In this document: positions 52,170-62,885 of the stretch, one piece after another | How the letters are laid out: each line of letters starts with the position of its first letter | How positions within the stretch are numbered: position 1 is the stretch's first letter | Assembly: GCA_024291935.2 (NCBI GenBank) | Contig: JAGTYA010000025.1 | Span: 6,593,501-6,657,500, forward strand | Direction: 5' to 3' | Source of the DNA: Okapia johnstoni | Lineage: Eukaryota > Chordata > Mammalia > Artiodactyla > Giraffidae | Length of the DNA: 64,000 bases | Program-made: the position numbers and the translations under genes | The notes under the pieces: generated by a model | The model's input: the letters and a program-made list of their open reading frames with translations, nothing else | What the model was told of the DNA's origin: nothing | Databases searched by the model: none

Positions 52170-52275
52170 CCTCATGCCCCGTCATGCCCTTGCTCAAGAA
52201 CCTGCAGTGGCTCCCACTGCCTCGGAGAAAGTTTGGATTTCTTAGTCTGGTGTTAGAGGCTTGCCTCCTTTCCTC
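52170..52275 (+). mobile_element. L2 LINE fragment
   Basis: TGCTCAAGAACCTGCAGTGG and CTCCCACTGCCTCGGAGAAA. Confidence 0.65.
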
Positions 52276-52284
52276 TCTCCCTGC

Positions 52285-52445
52285 TTGCATCCATCCATCC
52301 ACCCTTCCCCTCTAGCTGCCCATCTACCCATCTGCCTGACTGTCCATCCATCCATCCCTCTGTCCTTCCACCTACCCACCTGCCTACCTGTACTCTTTCC
52401 TCCCTATCTCCATTCCTCCACCAACATCCATCCACCCATCCATCC
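52285..52445 (+). repeat. Imperfect (ATCC)n/(CTAC)n tetranucleotide repeat
   Basis: 160 bp of CATCCATCCATCCACC, CCTACCCACCTGCCTACCTG and similar, ending at an antisense L2 tail; probably grew from that tail. Confidence 0.85.
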
Positions 52446-52510
52446 TTTCATGCAACATTGACTAAGTGGTTCCCAGGTTCTAGACAGTGTGCAAAGTGCT
52501 GGGGTTAACC
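52446..52510 (-). mobile_element. L2 LINE terminal fragment
   Basis: TTGACTAAGTGGTTCCCAGG and TTCTAGACAGTGTGCAAAGT. Confidence 0.55.
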
Positions 52511-52539
52511 CAGCTCTTCAATTCTTTAATAAAACTATT

Positions 52540-53280
52540 TCACCAAATCTCAATCTAGAGATCCTATCTGCTCTACCTTCAAAACACACCCCAAATGTGA
52601 CCACATCTCATCACCGTCACGGTCTCTACCCTGGGCTGAGCCACCGTCTTCTTGCAGAGTGCTCACTGCGGAGGACTCCTCCCTGATCTCCCTGCCTCTC
52701 ATCCCCCCGTCCCACCCCAGCCCGTTCTAAACACATGGTCAGAGATGAATCAAGTCCTCTTGTATTCAGAACCTTCCTGCCACTCTCCAAGGAAAAGCCG
52801 AAGTCCCTGAATGGCCCACGAGGCCCTATGTGATCTGTACCCCTCCCCGGCCCATTACTTCTCCAACCACATCCCCCACCCCCCCTTGCTCACTCCCCTC
52901 CACCCCACCGGCTTCCTCCCCATCTCTGAATCCACTGAGCATGCACCCACCTCAGGGCCTTTGCACTGGCTACTCCTGCTTCCCCAGACAGCCACAGGGC
53001 TCCCTCAGGTCTCTGCCCAAATGCCACCTTCTCAGGGAGGCCTTCCCTGGCCCCATCCTTGAAACCATCCTCTTCATCTTCCTCCCTTTGCCTGATTTCT
53101 CTCCATCCACGGACCAGTCCCTGACATGCCGCCCACTCGCATCTTTGTTTACCGTCTATCTCTGCCCCCTCGAATACAAGCCACGAGGCAGTGAACGGGT
53201 CCGTTTTTTCCCAGTGTGGCCTCTGTAGTGCCTGGCACACAGCGGGCCCCGCATGGTGTTTGTGGACTGAAGGAAAGCCC
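52540..53280 (+). mobile_element. Long L2 LINE copy (about 0.74 kb)
   Basis: Continuous L2 3' part: CACTCTCCAAGGAAAAGCCG, CTCAGGGCCTTTGCACTGGC, GGTCTCTGCCCAAATGCCAC, CAGGGAGGCCTTCCCTGGCC and AGTGCCTGGCACACAGCGGG. Confidence 0.9.
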
Positions 53281-53479
53281 ACCTTTAGGTACAGGTGGTG
53301 ACTTCCATTTTATGAAGGACTTTCGCATTCTTGTCATCAGTGATCATAATCTGATGATAGTCTCTGTTCGTAACCAACCCTCTCAGCTCTCATTAAACAG
53401 ATCCACAGATCCTCCCTGACCTGCTTGCCCTCTCACCATCGGCCCCAGTGACCCTGCTGTCAGCGGGGACCCAGTGTGA

Positions 53480-53990
53480 CCTCCCATTTGCTGCCCCCTG
53501 AAGTCCCCAAACCTTGTCAGCTCACCCTGCCTCCTCCCCTCAGAACCTTCGCCCAAATGCCTGTCCGGCCTCCAGCCTCCTGGGCCTCCAGCCTCCTGGG
53601 CCTCCAGCCTCCTCTCTGCAACCCGTTATCCTCACTAGGGCCATGGGATTTTCCAAGGGGGCCCATCTGGCCACATCACCCCCTAGCTTAACACCTGCCC
53701 TCAGCTTGGCCCTGCCACCTCTCGGCCACGCTCCCCACCGCGCCCGCCGCCTTCTGCTCTGGCCGCTGCTGGCGTCTCTGCCGGCTCAGGCTGTGCCTTT
53801 GCCTGGGGCACCCTCCCTGCCTCCTATCTTCCTTCCAGCTGGCTGGCTCTCGATTACCCTTCTGCTTGGCTGCGGCCGGCCGAGTGGGGCCCTCTCGGGC
53901 CTGTTCCCTCACAGCACCGGTGAGCGGCCGCCTTCCCTGGGCCCCGCATCCCTGCGCTGCCCCCTCGCTGGGCTGTGAGCACAATGACTG
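53480..53990 (+). mobile_element. CpG-rich L2 LINE copy with 16-bp repeat
   Basis: L2-like order (CGCCCAAATGCCTGTCCGGC, TGCCTGGGGCACCCTCCCTG, CTGTGAGCACAATGACTGG) but GC-rich and diverged. Carries a near-perfect 2.7-copy tandem repeat of CCTCCAGCCTCCTGGG at about 53569-53615. Confidence 0.6.
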
Positions 53991-54054
53991 GTCTGCAATG
54001 ACTGGTGTCCCTGTGAGACCGAGCACTTGGGGACTGGAGGCCACTGTCCTCACG

Positions 54055-54190
54055 GTTAGGCTCAGAGGTCTGGAGCCAGCCTGCTGGCTGGGTGCCCTTG
54101 GGCAGGTCACTGTGTGTCTGGGGACTGCACACCCTGTTTTGTAAAGTGGGGGTAATGATTGCCAGAAGGATGCTGTATTCAGCAAATCCC
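54055..54190 (+). mobile_element. MIR SINE
   Basis: GCTGGGTGCCCTTGGGCAGG, GTTTTGTAAAGTGGGGGTAA and GATTGCCAGAAGGATG. Confidence 0.8.
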
Positions 54191-54674
54191 CCACAGCACT
54201 TAGAGCAGAGTCTATATGCAAGTCAGTTTACAGCATTCAGATGGAGAAACCAGAGGAGGGAAGGAGCCCAGGGCCCTGGCCCCTGGCTGCTGCGGGTGGA
54301 CCAGAGGATCACCTTGACCTGTACCTGCCCTCAGAGGATCACCTTCTTCTTACTAAGAAGCCTCTACTTGCTTCAGCTGATTTTTAAAAACGTGTCTTAT
54401 TTGGTTTGGGGGTGAGAAGCGTCTTTTCAGGTTTGCGGTTAATGCCCTTCATTTTTCTCTCCTTCTGACCTTTGTGCCTGTTATTCTGATTTTACCTCCT
54501 GCCTTTGTTTGCATGTGGCTTTTTTTTAGCCGACCTTTTGCATCCAACCTTTTTATTTGAGCTCAGGCTCCCTGCCCCTCCTCTGGGTCTCAGGGCAACG
54601 GTGTCTCTGGTTGGGGCAGGGGCAATGATGCCAGTCTACACCGTCCACGTCATAGGGGAAGGGAAGGGGGAAGC
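54191..54674. other. Unannotated sequence
   Basis: AT-rich in 54370-54560; nothing recognised. Confidence 0.4.
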
Positions 54675-54755
54675 ATGGACCCCGGGCACACACTTGGTGC
54701 CAGCTTGTGCTGGGCACTGTGTGTGTGAGGTGCTGGGGGCACAGAGATGGTGCAC
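54675..54755 (-). mobile_element. L2 LINE terminal fragment
   Basis: TGTGCTGGGCACTGTGTGTG and AGGTGCTGGGGGCACAGAGA. Confidence 0.6.
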
Positions 54756-55045
54756 CACAACGGGTGGGTGGCAGGGCTAGCAGCTGCCAAGCCCTTGTCA
54801 CCTGAGCCTCTGTGCCCCTCAGAGACTGCCCGACCACCAGGATGTCCACAGCACCCTAAGGGACACAGCAAAGCCACGGTACAAACAAAACGATTCCAAA
54901 GAAAAGAAGCAAACTCCCTCTGAATTTATATCTACCAGTATGTGAATATATAAGCAAGGGAGGGAAATAGCAAATTGCCAGATTTCCTCAAACCTAAGTC
55001 AGATTGTAAGGTGCACCCCATTCTTATGTACCACTAAGGAGGGGG

Positions 55046-55246
55046 GGTTTCCAGGTGGCTCAGCAGTAAAGAATCTGCCTGCCAGTGCAGGAGATGCAGG
55101 TTCGATCCCTGGGGCAGGGAAATCCCCTGGAGGAGGATGTGGCAACCCACTCCAGTATCCTTGCCTGGAAAATCCCATGGACAGAGGAGCCTGGAGGGCT
55201 GTAGTCCATAGGGTCGCAAAGAGTTAGATAGACTGAATGACTGAGC
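55046..55246 (+). mobile_element. Bov-tA SINE, duplicate 1
   Basis: GGTTTCCAGGTGGCTCAGCA head, AATCCCCTGGAGGAGGATGT middle and GACTGAATGACTGAGCACAC end. Confidence 0.95.
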
Positions 55247-55303
55247 ACACACACACAAATCAAATTGTAAGCTGCACCACAATCTTATGTACTATTAAAG
55301 GGG

Positions 55304-55510
55304 GCTTCCCAGGTAGCTCAGCAGTAACGAATCCACCTGCCAATGCAGGAGAGGCAGGTTCAATACCTGGATTGGGAAGATCCCTCTGGAGAAGGAAATG
55401 TCAACTCACTCCAGTATTCTTGCCTGGGAAATCCCATGGACAGAAGAGTCTGGAGGGCTACAGTCCATAGGGTTGCAGAGTCAGATGGGACTTAGTGACT
55501 AAATAGCAAC
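55304..55510 (+). mobile_element. Bov-tA SINE, duplicate 2
   Basis: GGCTTCCCAGGTAGCTCAGC head and GACTTAGTGACTAAATAGCA end. Shares CAGCAGTAA(A/C)GAATC(T/C)with duplicate 1. Confidence 0.95.
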
Positions 55511-55573
55511 AAAGACAGCAAAAGAACTTCCAGCATAAAACTATAGCATGATTCAGGTTTGGTTTTTTTTTTG

Positions 55574-55650
55574 CAGGTTACGGTGTATACCTGAAATCAG
55601 CACAATATTGTAAATAAACTATACTTGAAAAACAACAACAAAACTATAAT
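55574..55650 (+). mobile_element. L1 3' end
   Basis: GGTGTATACCTGAAATCAGC, ACAATATTGTAAATAAACTA and TACTTGAAAAACAACAAC, the terminal L1 3'UTR and tail. Confidence 0.8.
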
Positions 55651-56649
55651 GTGTTATCAACTCTATATGTACAACATGTATCCCTTTCTCAGGGCCGTGA
55701 AACCAGGCATCCTAAAAGCTACAAAACAGGGTATGGATAGTGGTTACATCTGGTGACTGTGGGATGTGGGGAGAGGAGAATGTCGTGTAGATATAGACCC
55801 TTCTGTATGGTTCTGTCTGTTTCAGTAAGCAAACCATTATTTTTGTAATGCAAACGACTGCAGTTTAAAGAAAGGAAATTGGTTTTCAGAGCAGTTGCCG
55901 CCTGGTTTCTTTTCCGGGCACCTCATGGGTTGAGGACACATTAATTGGCAGCTCTGGGTTCCCTGCTGGGGAAGAAGGTTGGAAGGGGGCAGGTGAGCGT
56001 CAGGCACGCACTTTCCAGAGCTTGTCCTAGGCTGTTCTAATCAGCAGAAATTTCCCTTTATTAAGGCCTGGCCCCCAAACCCATCATTAAAGGCTCTTCA
56101 AGTCTGAATGTACACGGTGGAGCCACAAACAATGCGACAAAGCCTAATTTCTCAGAGAACGGGGCCACCGGGGGCTCTTCCTCCCACACCGTCCTCTGCT
56201 GGGTCTGCCTCACACCATCAGTGCTACCTGGCATCAGACCATTCAAAGCCCTGGTGGTCTGTTTACTGCCCTCTCTCCAGCTAGAATGCAAACAGAAGGA
56301 GGCCACACATTTCACTTGTCTCATTTGGGGCTGCACCCCTCGCTCGCTCTCTCTCTCTCCGCCCCTTCCCTGTTCGATCTACTAAAGGCAGGTAGGGTGA
56401 GCATGAGGTTCCCAGGCAACCCCCACAATCATGTCTCCTCATCTAGTATATAAAGGGTCAAGAGTGAAGCTAAGTAAGGACACTGCTTTCCACTTCGAAA
56501 CAGCCGATCGAAACAGAAACCCTCCTCCACTGAATGGGATGGATACACTTCCCATCTGCAGGGGAGGTAGACAACAAACAAGAGAATAAACTCTGAAAAG
56601 ACTATGAATTGTGACCAATGCTACTAAAAGACAAGGGCCGTGACAGGGA
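55651..56649. other. Unannotated sequence
   Basis: Contains the candidate conserved element (56030), a (CT)n run (56341-56357) and a TATATAAAGG word (56445). 55680-55880 could be a decayed retrosequence. Confidence 0.35.
56030..56160. other. Repeat-free candidate conserved element
   Basis: Moderate-GC stretch with AATTTCCCTTTATTAAGGCC and ACAAACAATGCGACAAAGCC (SOX/FOX-like AACAATG and AAACA). Looks unlike any repeat here; conservation untested. Confidence 0.25.
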
Positions 56650-57065
56650 AAGCTCCCTTTAATAGATCAGGGAGGACCTGGGATGGGGCAGGCGGGGGCG
56701 GGGGCGGTGTTATGAGATGGAGCCTATAATAGAAAGAGAAGGGGGATGAGCAGTCTAGATCTGGGAAACAACATGTGCAAAGGCCCTGGGTGGGGGAAAG
56801 AAGCTGATGAGTTTGAGGACTGGAAAGACGATCAGTAAGCTACAGGAGACCAGTGAGGAGCGAGGGGTGTGATGAGGGGCCCACAGGCCATGGGAGGAGT
56901 CTGGGTTTTATCTCGTGCAGCATAGCAGGACTGCGGAGACTGAAGCAGAAAGCATCACAATCTGGTTTGTATTATTAAAAGGATCCATCTGGCCACTTAG
57001 GGAGAACAGATGATTTGGGGTGGGGGGGCAGGAGCAAGAGAGGATATGGGGGACCAGGGAGGCAG
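56650..57065 (-). mobile_element. L2 LINE (about 0.4 kb)
   Basis: ACATGTGCAAAGGCCCTGGG, CCACAGGCCATGGGAGGAGT, GGGTTTTATCTCGTGCAGC and AGGATCCATCTGGCCACTTA. Confidence 0.85.
56680..56704 (+). other. G-quadruplex motif
   Basis: Four G-runs (GGG, GGGG, GGGGG, GGGGG) separated by loops of 2, 5 and 1 nt satisfy the G3+N1-7 rule. It lies inside an antisense L2. Confidence 0.6.
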
Positions 57066-57074
57066 GTCATCCTT

Positions 57075-57490
57075 TCACTTGTTCCACACGTGTTTATTCA
57101 ACAAGGTTCTGACGAAATCTCAGACAAACACACAAATGGAAACAAGAAAGACTCATTAGCTGGGGCCTGACTCCAGGGGTCCAGGAGCTTACAGTAGAAG
57201 TACAACAAACGGAGAGGCAGGAAGTCTTCCTGCATCTAAGGAGGCCTTGAAGGACGGCTGAAGGGTGTTCAGGGATGGACACCATCCGGGCAAAGGCTCA
57301 GAGGTGGGGAAAGGTCAGTTTGAACAGCAGCTGTACTCCTATCTGTATTGAATGACTCGAGCACTTAGTGGATGAAATAACTAACTGAGGAGGGAGGAGG
57401 GGGAAGAAGGTGAAGCTGGAGGGAGGTGCTGGAAGGGTAGATGGGGGATAAGCCATGGTAGCGCTTCACAGGGGCCAACGAGCCTGAGCT
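57075..57490 (-). mobile_element. L2 LINE (about 0.4 kb)
   Basis: A second antisense copy starting again at the 3' terminus: CACGTGTTTATTCAACAAGG, CAGGAGCTTACAGTAGAAGT and CCGGGCAAAGGCTCAGAGGT. Confidence 0.75.
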
Positions 57491-57547
57491 CCGTCTGCTT
57501 GGCAACCGGGAGCACTGAAGCCCTTGGCCAGATGGACATTCTCAGCA

Positions 57548-57561
57548 GGGCCCCCTGGTGG
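57548..57561 (-). promoter_or_regulatory. CTCF-like motif, reverse orientation
   Basis: Reads CCACCAGGGGGCCC on the minus strand, one mismatch from the core consensus. It points toward the forward motif at 17235, a convergent arrangement. Confidence 0.4.
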
Positions 57562-57644
57562 CCATGCGGGGCCAGGGAGGAGGCTGGAGGCAAGACAGCG
57601 AGAGAGGGCAAAGCCGGGCTCCCCCGTTCCATTCTGATGATATG

Positions 57645-57890
57645 ATTAATAATAATAAATAGCTGACACTTTATAGAACTTCCTAAGAGTCGGGCACTGT
57701 TCTAAGCTCTTTATACCTATTAACTCAATGAACCAGCAGAAGGACTCTAGGAAAATTGGTGCTGCAACGTACTCCGTTTTGCAGGGAAGGCAACTGAGGC
57801 ACAGAGAGGTTAAGTCACTTGCTCAAGATCACACAGCGAGGAAGCACTTGGGCTGGGAAGCAAGTCCACTCTTAACCACTGCCCTTGTCT
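57645..57890 (-). mobile_element. MIR SINE (near full length)
   Basis: AATAATAATAAATAGCTGAC, GTCGGGCACTGTTCTAAGCT, ACTGAGGCACAGAGAGGTTA, AGTCACTTGCTCAAGATCAC and CCACTCTTAACCACTGCCCT: tail to tRNA-like head, one of the best copies here. Confidence 0.95.
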
Positions 57891-58024
57891 GTCTCCTCCA
57901 CCTAGGATCCCATAACCCTACATTTGGGCAGAGAAAACCCCCACACAATGCCCCTGCCTGCCTGCTGAGGCCTCAAGAATACGCCAATAAGCCCCTCAAA
58001 GCACGAGAACTGACCAGCTCCCGC

Positions 58025-58180
58025 TCACGGCTCTATTGCTGATCTGTGAGACCAGAGTGAGTCCCTGGACATCTCTGAGGGACACCTGTGTCTGGTCTGT
58101 AATGTGAGGACGAGAACGCCTTCTTCACAGGATGGACAGGAGAACCGTGTGTTTCCAGCCGGGGTGATACCCACGTTAGC
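58025..58180 (+). mobile_element. MIR SINE, diverged
   Basis: CTGGACATCTCTGAGGGACA and CTGTAATGTGAGGACGAGAA. Tail-to-tail with the next copy. Confidence 0.55.
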
Positions 58181-58204
58181 GAGGAGGCACCTGGCAGAAG
58201 AGGC

Positions 58205-58365
58205 ACAGGGCCTGCGACTCATGCCTACCCTCATCTCCACAAAGGCTGTGGTCACTTTCCTGTTTTAGAGGTGAAAACCATGAGGCTCAGAAAGGAACAA
58301 CCCACCTGGGGGACACAGCCTGTCAGTGGCAAAGCGGGATCTGAAATGCAGGTCCCTCAACAGTG
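58205..58365 (-). mobile_element. MIR SINE
   Basis: CCTGTTTTAGAGGTGAAAAC, CATGAGGCTCAGAAAGGAAC and GGGACACAGCCTGTCAGTGG. Confidence 0.8.
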
Positions 58366-58689
58366 CCCAGTAGGCACTTAAGAAAAATAGTCACCGCTCT
58401 TGCCCAAAGATGGACCCAGTGTGGCTCCGACCCTACCAGGGTCACCCAGGTGTCTTAGGGGGTGAGAATGAAGACCAGGCCATACTCGACTCCTGGGGCC
58501 CAGGCCTGGCATTGCCGAGGTGTCAGCGTGCAGGGTCTCCTGAACGTCCTCTGCGCCAGTGGGCAGCTGTGTTGGGCACACAGACTGTGTGTAAATGATC
58601 CTCTTCCTGGCTTGATGTCTGGCCCGAGGCCTCACCCTTTTCCCTGGAGGGTTGGGGCGGTATTATGAGCTTTGGGGGTGGTGGCCAGT

Positions 58690-58805
58690 ACCATGGACAG
58701 AGTCCTGGTGTTCTGGCTCTCACTGGGCAAACTTGGGTGACTCTGCTCTGGGCCTCGGTCCCCCCTGAGTCCAATGCACACAGTAGGATGATGGGGGTGG
58801 GGGGA
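58690..58805 (+). mobile_element. MIR-like fragment
   Basis: CTGGCTCTCACTGGGCAAAC, TTGGGTGACTCTGCTCTGGG and CCTCGGTCCCCCCTGAG. Confidence 0.55.
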
Positions 58806-59234
58806 GTGGCTTCCTCCCAGGGGTGCCCTTCTCAGCTGGGAGAGCTGGCTGGAGCTGCCACACTTCCTCAGCCTGGGTGTCCTCCCCTATAAAGGGGTGA
58901 AGGGACACATGCGTGGACGGTGCTGTGCACAGAAGCCCTTGGTCAATGATGCTGTTATCGGTAATCTGGTTACCATGGGGGCTGCCGTGAGGCTCGAGGA
59001 GGTCCCCAGGGGAAAGCTCTCAGGCCACTGGTCAGCACCAGCCTCCATTCACTTTTACCTGCCGTGGTCCCACTGTCCAGCTCTGACCCTGGAGCTCAGC
59101 GATTCCTGGAGAAGCCTCTGGAGGTCCCAGGGTGAGGGAAGCTGTTGGAATTCCCTCTGCCTGCAGATGTCTGGGCAGACCCCGGCCTCCGAGAAGGCAA
59201 AGAAACACCCACACCAGCCTGGACCCTAACCCCC
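58806..59234. other. Unannotated sequence
   Basis: Nothing recognised. Confidence 0.4.
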
Positions 59235-59395
59235 AGTCACTCTATATTCTATTCCCACTGACTGAGTGTGGGGTGGCTACGGCCACGGCTCCTCTCAACA
59301 CTGGCTCCATTTCATAGATGAGGAAACTGAGGCCCAGTGAGGTGCAAGGACCATGGTTGGCGAGGCCACACCTTGGGCACAGAAGTCACTCATGG
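59235..59395 (-). mobile_element. MIR SINE
   Basis: TCCATTTCATAGATGAGGAA, ACTGAGGCCCAGTGAGGTGC and AAGGACCATGG. Confidence 0.85.
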
Positions 59396-60024
59396 TTCAG
59401 CCAACAGCTGGGCGTCCACTCTCACCTACCACCTTCTACCTGGGGCTGCACACGGCCTGACACACAATAAGTCCTCAGCCAATATTGGTTTTATTGATTT
59501 CTATTCTCTTCCCTTTTCAAGATCCTTCCTCTGAGCTTGGAAACTTGAAATGGCTGGGGGTGGGAATGGGGAGAAGGGCCTCGTTTTAATTTGAAGTGAG
59601 TCATGTAAGTTGATAAATTTAGAAGTGGCCTAAAGAGCTCTTAATCTCCTGCCTTCAGATAGTTGCTAGGAAGAGGCTGGTTCTCGGCGACCTCCGCATT
59701 GCAAATACACAGGGCCGCAGGGTCATGGTTGGTGCCCCCCCTCTCTGCCAGCAGACCCTGATCCCCAGCTTTTGCACCTGCACCCCAGCTGCTGGGCTGT
59801 TAGACCTGTGGCCTGCCTCCTCCTCTGGAATCATCTTGGGGTGAACAGGAGTGACTGCTGTCTCAGGCTTGCTCCCAGGAAGCCCAACCTCAGATCCCCA
59901 AGGATGTGCTCACAGAGCCACAAGCCCCTTCTCTTCCAGCCCTGGCCCTTCCCTGTGACCTTGACTATCAGCAATGTCTGGGAAATTTTGAATCTTAGAC
60001 ATTTAAAGTCCCAGGGGGCCCATC
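59396..60024. other. Unannotated sequence
   Basis: Weak MIR/L2 tail word (CACACAATAAGTCCTCAG at 59461), then unique sequence. Confidence 0.4.
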
Positions 60025-60130
60025 TGGCTCCAAAGTCCTCGTTTCAAAGATGGGACACTGGTGTCCAGGGAGGGATCGTGACGAGTCCAAGGTTACTTGG
60101 AGTGTCTGTCAAGGCCCAGCTGCACTCTGA
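60025..60130 (-). mobile_element. MIR SINE fragment
   Basis: GTTTCAAAGATGGGACACTG and GTGACGAGTCCAAGGTTACT. Confidence 0.55.
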
Positions 60131-60549
60131 CCTCTGCTCGCCCTCTCCCATCCCAATCCATTCTGTGACCCTGGCACAGCCCGGCGTCTGGACCAGCTGG
60201 CCAGTGGGGCTTTAGCTCCCTCCAGGAGGGAGCTTTGCTGTGTCAGCTCTGCAGCAGTCCCCGAGAAGGCTCTTGGAGACCAGCAGGGCTGGCAGGTAGA
60301 CCCGCAGGGTGACGGGGATGGCAGGCTCAGCGGACCTTGGGCTTGGCCCAGCTCAGCCCCATCCCCTGCACCGTGGGGAACAGGCAGAGGCATAAAGGAA
60401 GAAGAAATCACTTCTGATGGGAACCCCAACCTGGAAGACACAGCATCTGGCTGCTGTTTCTGCTTGAAACCCACCCTCTCCCGGGCAAGAACCTCGTTCT
60501 CCAGGAGAATCACAGAGTCCCAGACTGACACGGGCCAGGAGGAGACATC

Positions 60550-60690
60550 AGTCTGGTTTCTGGAGCTGGGGTCAGGTTCCTGCCCTGCAGAGGGCCAGCT
60601 GTGTGACCTTGGGCAAACTGACGTAAAACTTGGGCCTCAGCCGTTTCATCTGTAAAATGGGTGCAGTCTGTCTTGCTATTATTTTATTGA
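60550..60690 (+). mobile_element. MIR SINE
   Basis: CAGCTGTGTGACCTTGGGCA, GGGCCTCAGCCGTTTCATCT and GTAAAATGGGTGCAGTC. Tail-to-tail with the next copy. Confidence 0.9.
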
Positions 60691-60744
60691 GCCCCGTGTC
60701 CATTTTCGCTACCATTTATGGAACTATAAGAGACTCATTAGAAG

Positions 60745-60965
60745 TTCATTAAATAATAATTGCTTACACTTTCGTCAAGCGCTGCCCCCAGGCATTTTAA
60801 TTCTATTTAATTCTCACAGCAATCGAATGAATTGGACACTTCCGTTACATTCATTTTAAGATGGTAGGACTAAGGCACAGAGAAGCTAAGAAGCTGGCAC
60901 AAAGTCACACAGCAAGGAAGTGGTGCAGCAGGAGTTGAAATCCTAGAGTCTGGTCTTTAAGCTCC
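60745..60965 (-). mobile_element. MIR SINE (near full length)
   Basis: TTCTATTTAATTCTCACAGC, GGTAGGACTAAGGCACAGAG, AAAGTCACACAGCAAGGAAG and GAGTTGAAATCCTAGAGTCT. Confidence 0.9.
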
Positions 60966-60999
60966 TCCCTGTACTACCACCTTCATTGTTTGCTTTGAA

Positions 61000-61150
61000 C
61001 TGGCAATTATTAGGCACCTACTGCACATGGGTACTCTGCTGGGCACGTGGTACACACAGGAACTTGCTAACTTCTCACGAAAGCTCTGGGAGGCTGGGAT
61101 CCTCATGCCCATCATTTCAGAAGAGGAAACAAGGGCTCCCATGAGATGCA
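61000..61150 (-). mobile_element. MIR SINE
   Basis: TTAGGCACCTACTGCACATG, GCTCTGGGAGGCTGGGATCC and TTTCAGAAGAGGAAACAAGG. Confidence 0.7.
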
Positions 61151-61344
61151 CAGAAACACTTAAGATTCCACTGTGACTGAGCTGGGCGTGCAGGTGGGAG
61201 ATGGCTCTGTTCTCCCAGCCTGGTGGCCCTGTCCAAGTCTTTTATAGGTTATTATCTTATTTACTGTATTTCACTGAGGCTAAGATGCATCTGCTGGAAG
61301 AAGCATCGCTACTTTATGTATACTTCAGAAAAAGAGAGGCATGT

Positions 61345-61490
61345 CTGGGTCTACTGTATGCCCTGATTCAGAGATGTCAAAACGTGCATCACGCCATCCC
61401 CATGAGACTCAGCTTTCACCACCATGCCCTACAAGGGAGGCACTGCCCCCATTTGAGAGCTGAGGGAACTGAGGCCCAGAAGTGAAGGTC
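61345..61490 (-). mobile_element. MIR SINE
   Basis: CTACTGTATGCCCTGATTCA, CCCCCATTTGAGAGCTGAGG and GAACTGAGGCCCAGAAGTGA. Confidence 0.7.
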
Positions 61491-62244
61491 ACTCTGCACC
61501 TGGGCCTCAGGTCTGAGGCTGGGCCGGCTGGGCCCACACTTGGTCCTGAACCACCGTCCACATCACCGCTCAGCCAGGCCATGGGGGACCTCCCCCTGCA
61601 CCCCCTCCCCTCCCACCCAGCACATCAGGTCAAGAAGCAGACTCCGTCAGCTGGAGCCCAGAGCCCCTTGCTTTCCCAACAGCTTCCCCAGGGTCCTCCT
61701 CCCCTGCCCGGCCTCGACAGGAAGTGGTGACAGCTCAGCTCCCAAGCTACCCTGGAGCTGGCACTCAGTCTAGGGAGGCCAGGCTGCAGCGGTTCCTCTG
61801 GACCAAACTCCCCATGGCTCCTGCACCATGGGCCCTGGGCAGCCAGGCGTGGACGGGTGAAGCGTCCTGGGCTGGCGTGGAGAAGGCCAGACCTTTGTAG
61901 ACAACTTTCCTTGTGGTGGCAGGAGAAGCCTGGAGAGACCTGCTTCCTTCCCTGGGAGCTACAAGGCTCCTAGACCCCAAACAGAGTCATCCACTCACAG
62001 CTTCCTCCCACAAGCTCTTCCAACCCCAGGCTTCACTACAGCACAAAGTCTCTGGGTCTTTGAAAATCAAATCCACTCCAGCCCTGGGACCAGGATTTGC
62101 TCCTTCTGCGGACATCTTTAAGGAAGTCCTCTGGGGGTCCTTCCCCCAAAGCGGGACAGAAATTCAATGTCTTTCAAACATCTGACGCGGTAAGGGCTCC
62201 ACCTGTGACAGTTTTCTGTTCATCACATCACAGACAGATACATT
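61491..62244. other. Unannotated sequence
   Basis: Nothing recognised. Confidence 0.4.
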
Positions 62245-62350
62245 TGTGAGATAGGGTTCTTCAAGCTCAGAGAGGCAAAGCTAGTGACTCAAGGTCACAC
62301 AGCAGTAAACGCTGGCATTGGGATTTCAATTCAAGTCTATCTGATGGCAC
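62245..62350 (-). mobile_element. MIR SINE fragment
   Basis: AAGCTCAGAGAGGCAAAGCT, ACTCAAGGTCACACAGCAGT and GGGATTTCAATTCAAGTCTA. Confidence 0.85.
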
Positions 62351-62379
62351 GAGAGGAGATCACTTTAACATCGACCTCT

Positions 62380-62500
62380 GGGCAGGCCCTGAGCTGAGTG
62401 CTTCCTTTGCATTACTTCCCCAGATTCTCCCACAAGCAATAGTACAATAATAACAACACTTTTATTACTCCCCATCTTACAGATGAAGAAACATCCTCTG
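62380..62500 (-). mobile_element. MIR SINE fragment
   Basis: GCCCTGAGCTGAGTGCTTCC, ATTACTCCCCATCTTACAGA and TGAAGAAACATCC. Confidence 0.7.
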
Positions 62501-62539
62501 GGCCCTCAGTTGCAATACAACCCTAGGCAGGCACTTGAT

Positions 62540-62670
62540 TTGAAACCCATTTGCCTCTCACAACAACTGAGAAGGTAGCTACTGATGTTACCCCCACTTA
62601 ATGGAGGGGTAAACTGAGGTTAAGTCACTGGTTCAACCACGCACAGCTATTTCATGGTTGGGCCACTTGT
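62540..62670 (-). mobile_element. MIR SINE fragment
   Basis: CTCTCACAACAACTGAGAAG, GGGTAAACTGAGGTTAAGTC and CGCACAGCTATTTCATGG. Confidence 0.75.
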
Positions 62671-62799
62671 TAGCATATGGCTTGGATTAAGCAATTACCA
62701 TCCCACACATTAAATTAAAAAAATATTTGTAAAGTGCTTGAGGATACATTTTAACTATTAGAAATGACTATTAGGATTAGCATTTTAGAACTTGGCTAT

Positions 62800-62885
62800 G
62801 ATCCCACAAACTGAGTGGCTGCTGTCCCATTCTCCAGAAGAGAACACTGAGGTTCACAGAGAGTCCTGGCATATTGGAATGGACT
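62800..62885 (-). mobile_element. MIR-like fragment
   Basis: CCCATTCTCCAGAAGAGAAC and ACTGAGGTTCACAGAGAGTC. Confidence 0.6.

Larger units (their letters stand above)
55001..55520 (+). repeat. 261-bp tandem duplication containing Bov-tA
   Basis: The non-SINE leader ATTGTAAGGTGCACCCCATT (55003) recurs as ATTGTAAGCTGCACCACAAT (55264), each followed by CTTATGTAC and a Bov-tA. Shared flanks show a segmental duplication rather than two independent insertions. Confidence 0.85.

Noticed and set aside
56441..56460. TATATAAAGG as a core promoter
   Set aside because: Isolated TATA-like word without CpG context or supporting exon, and on the strand opposite to ATP2B2.
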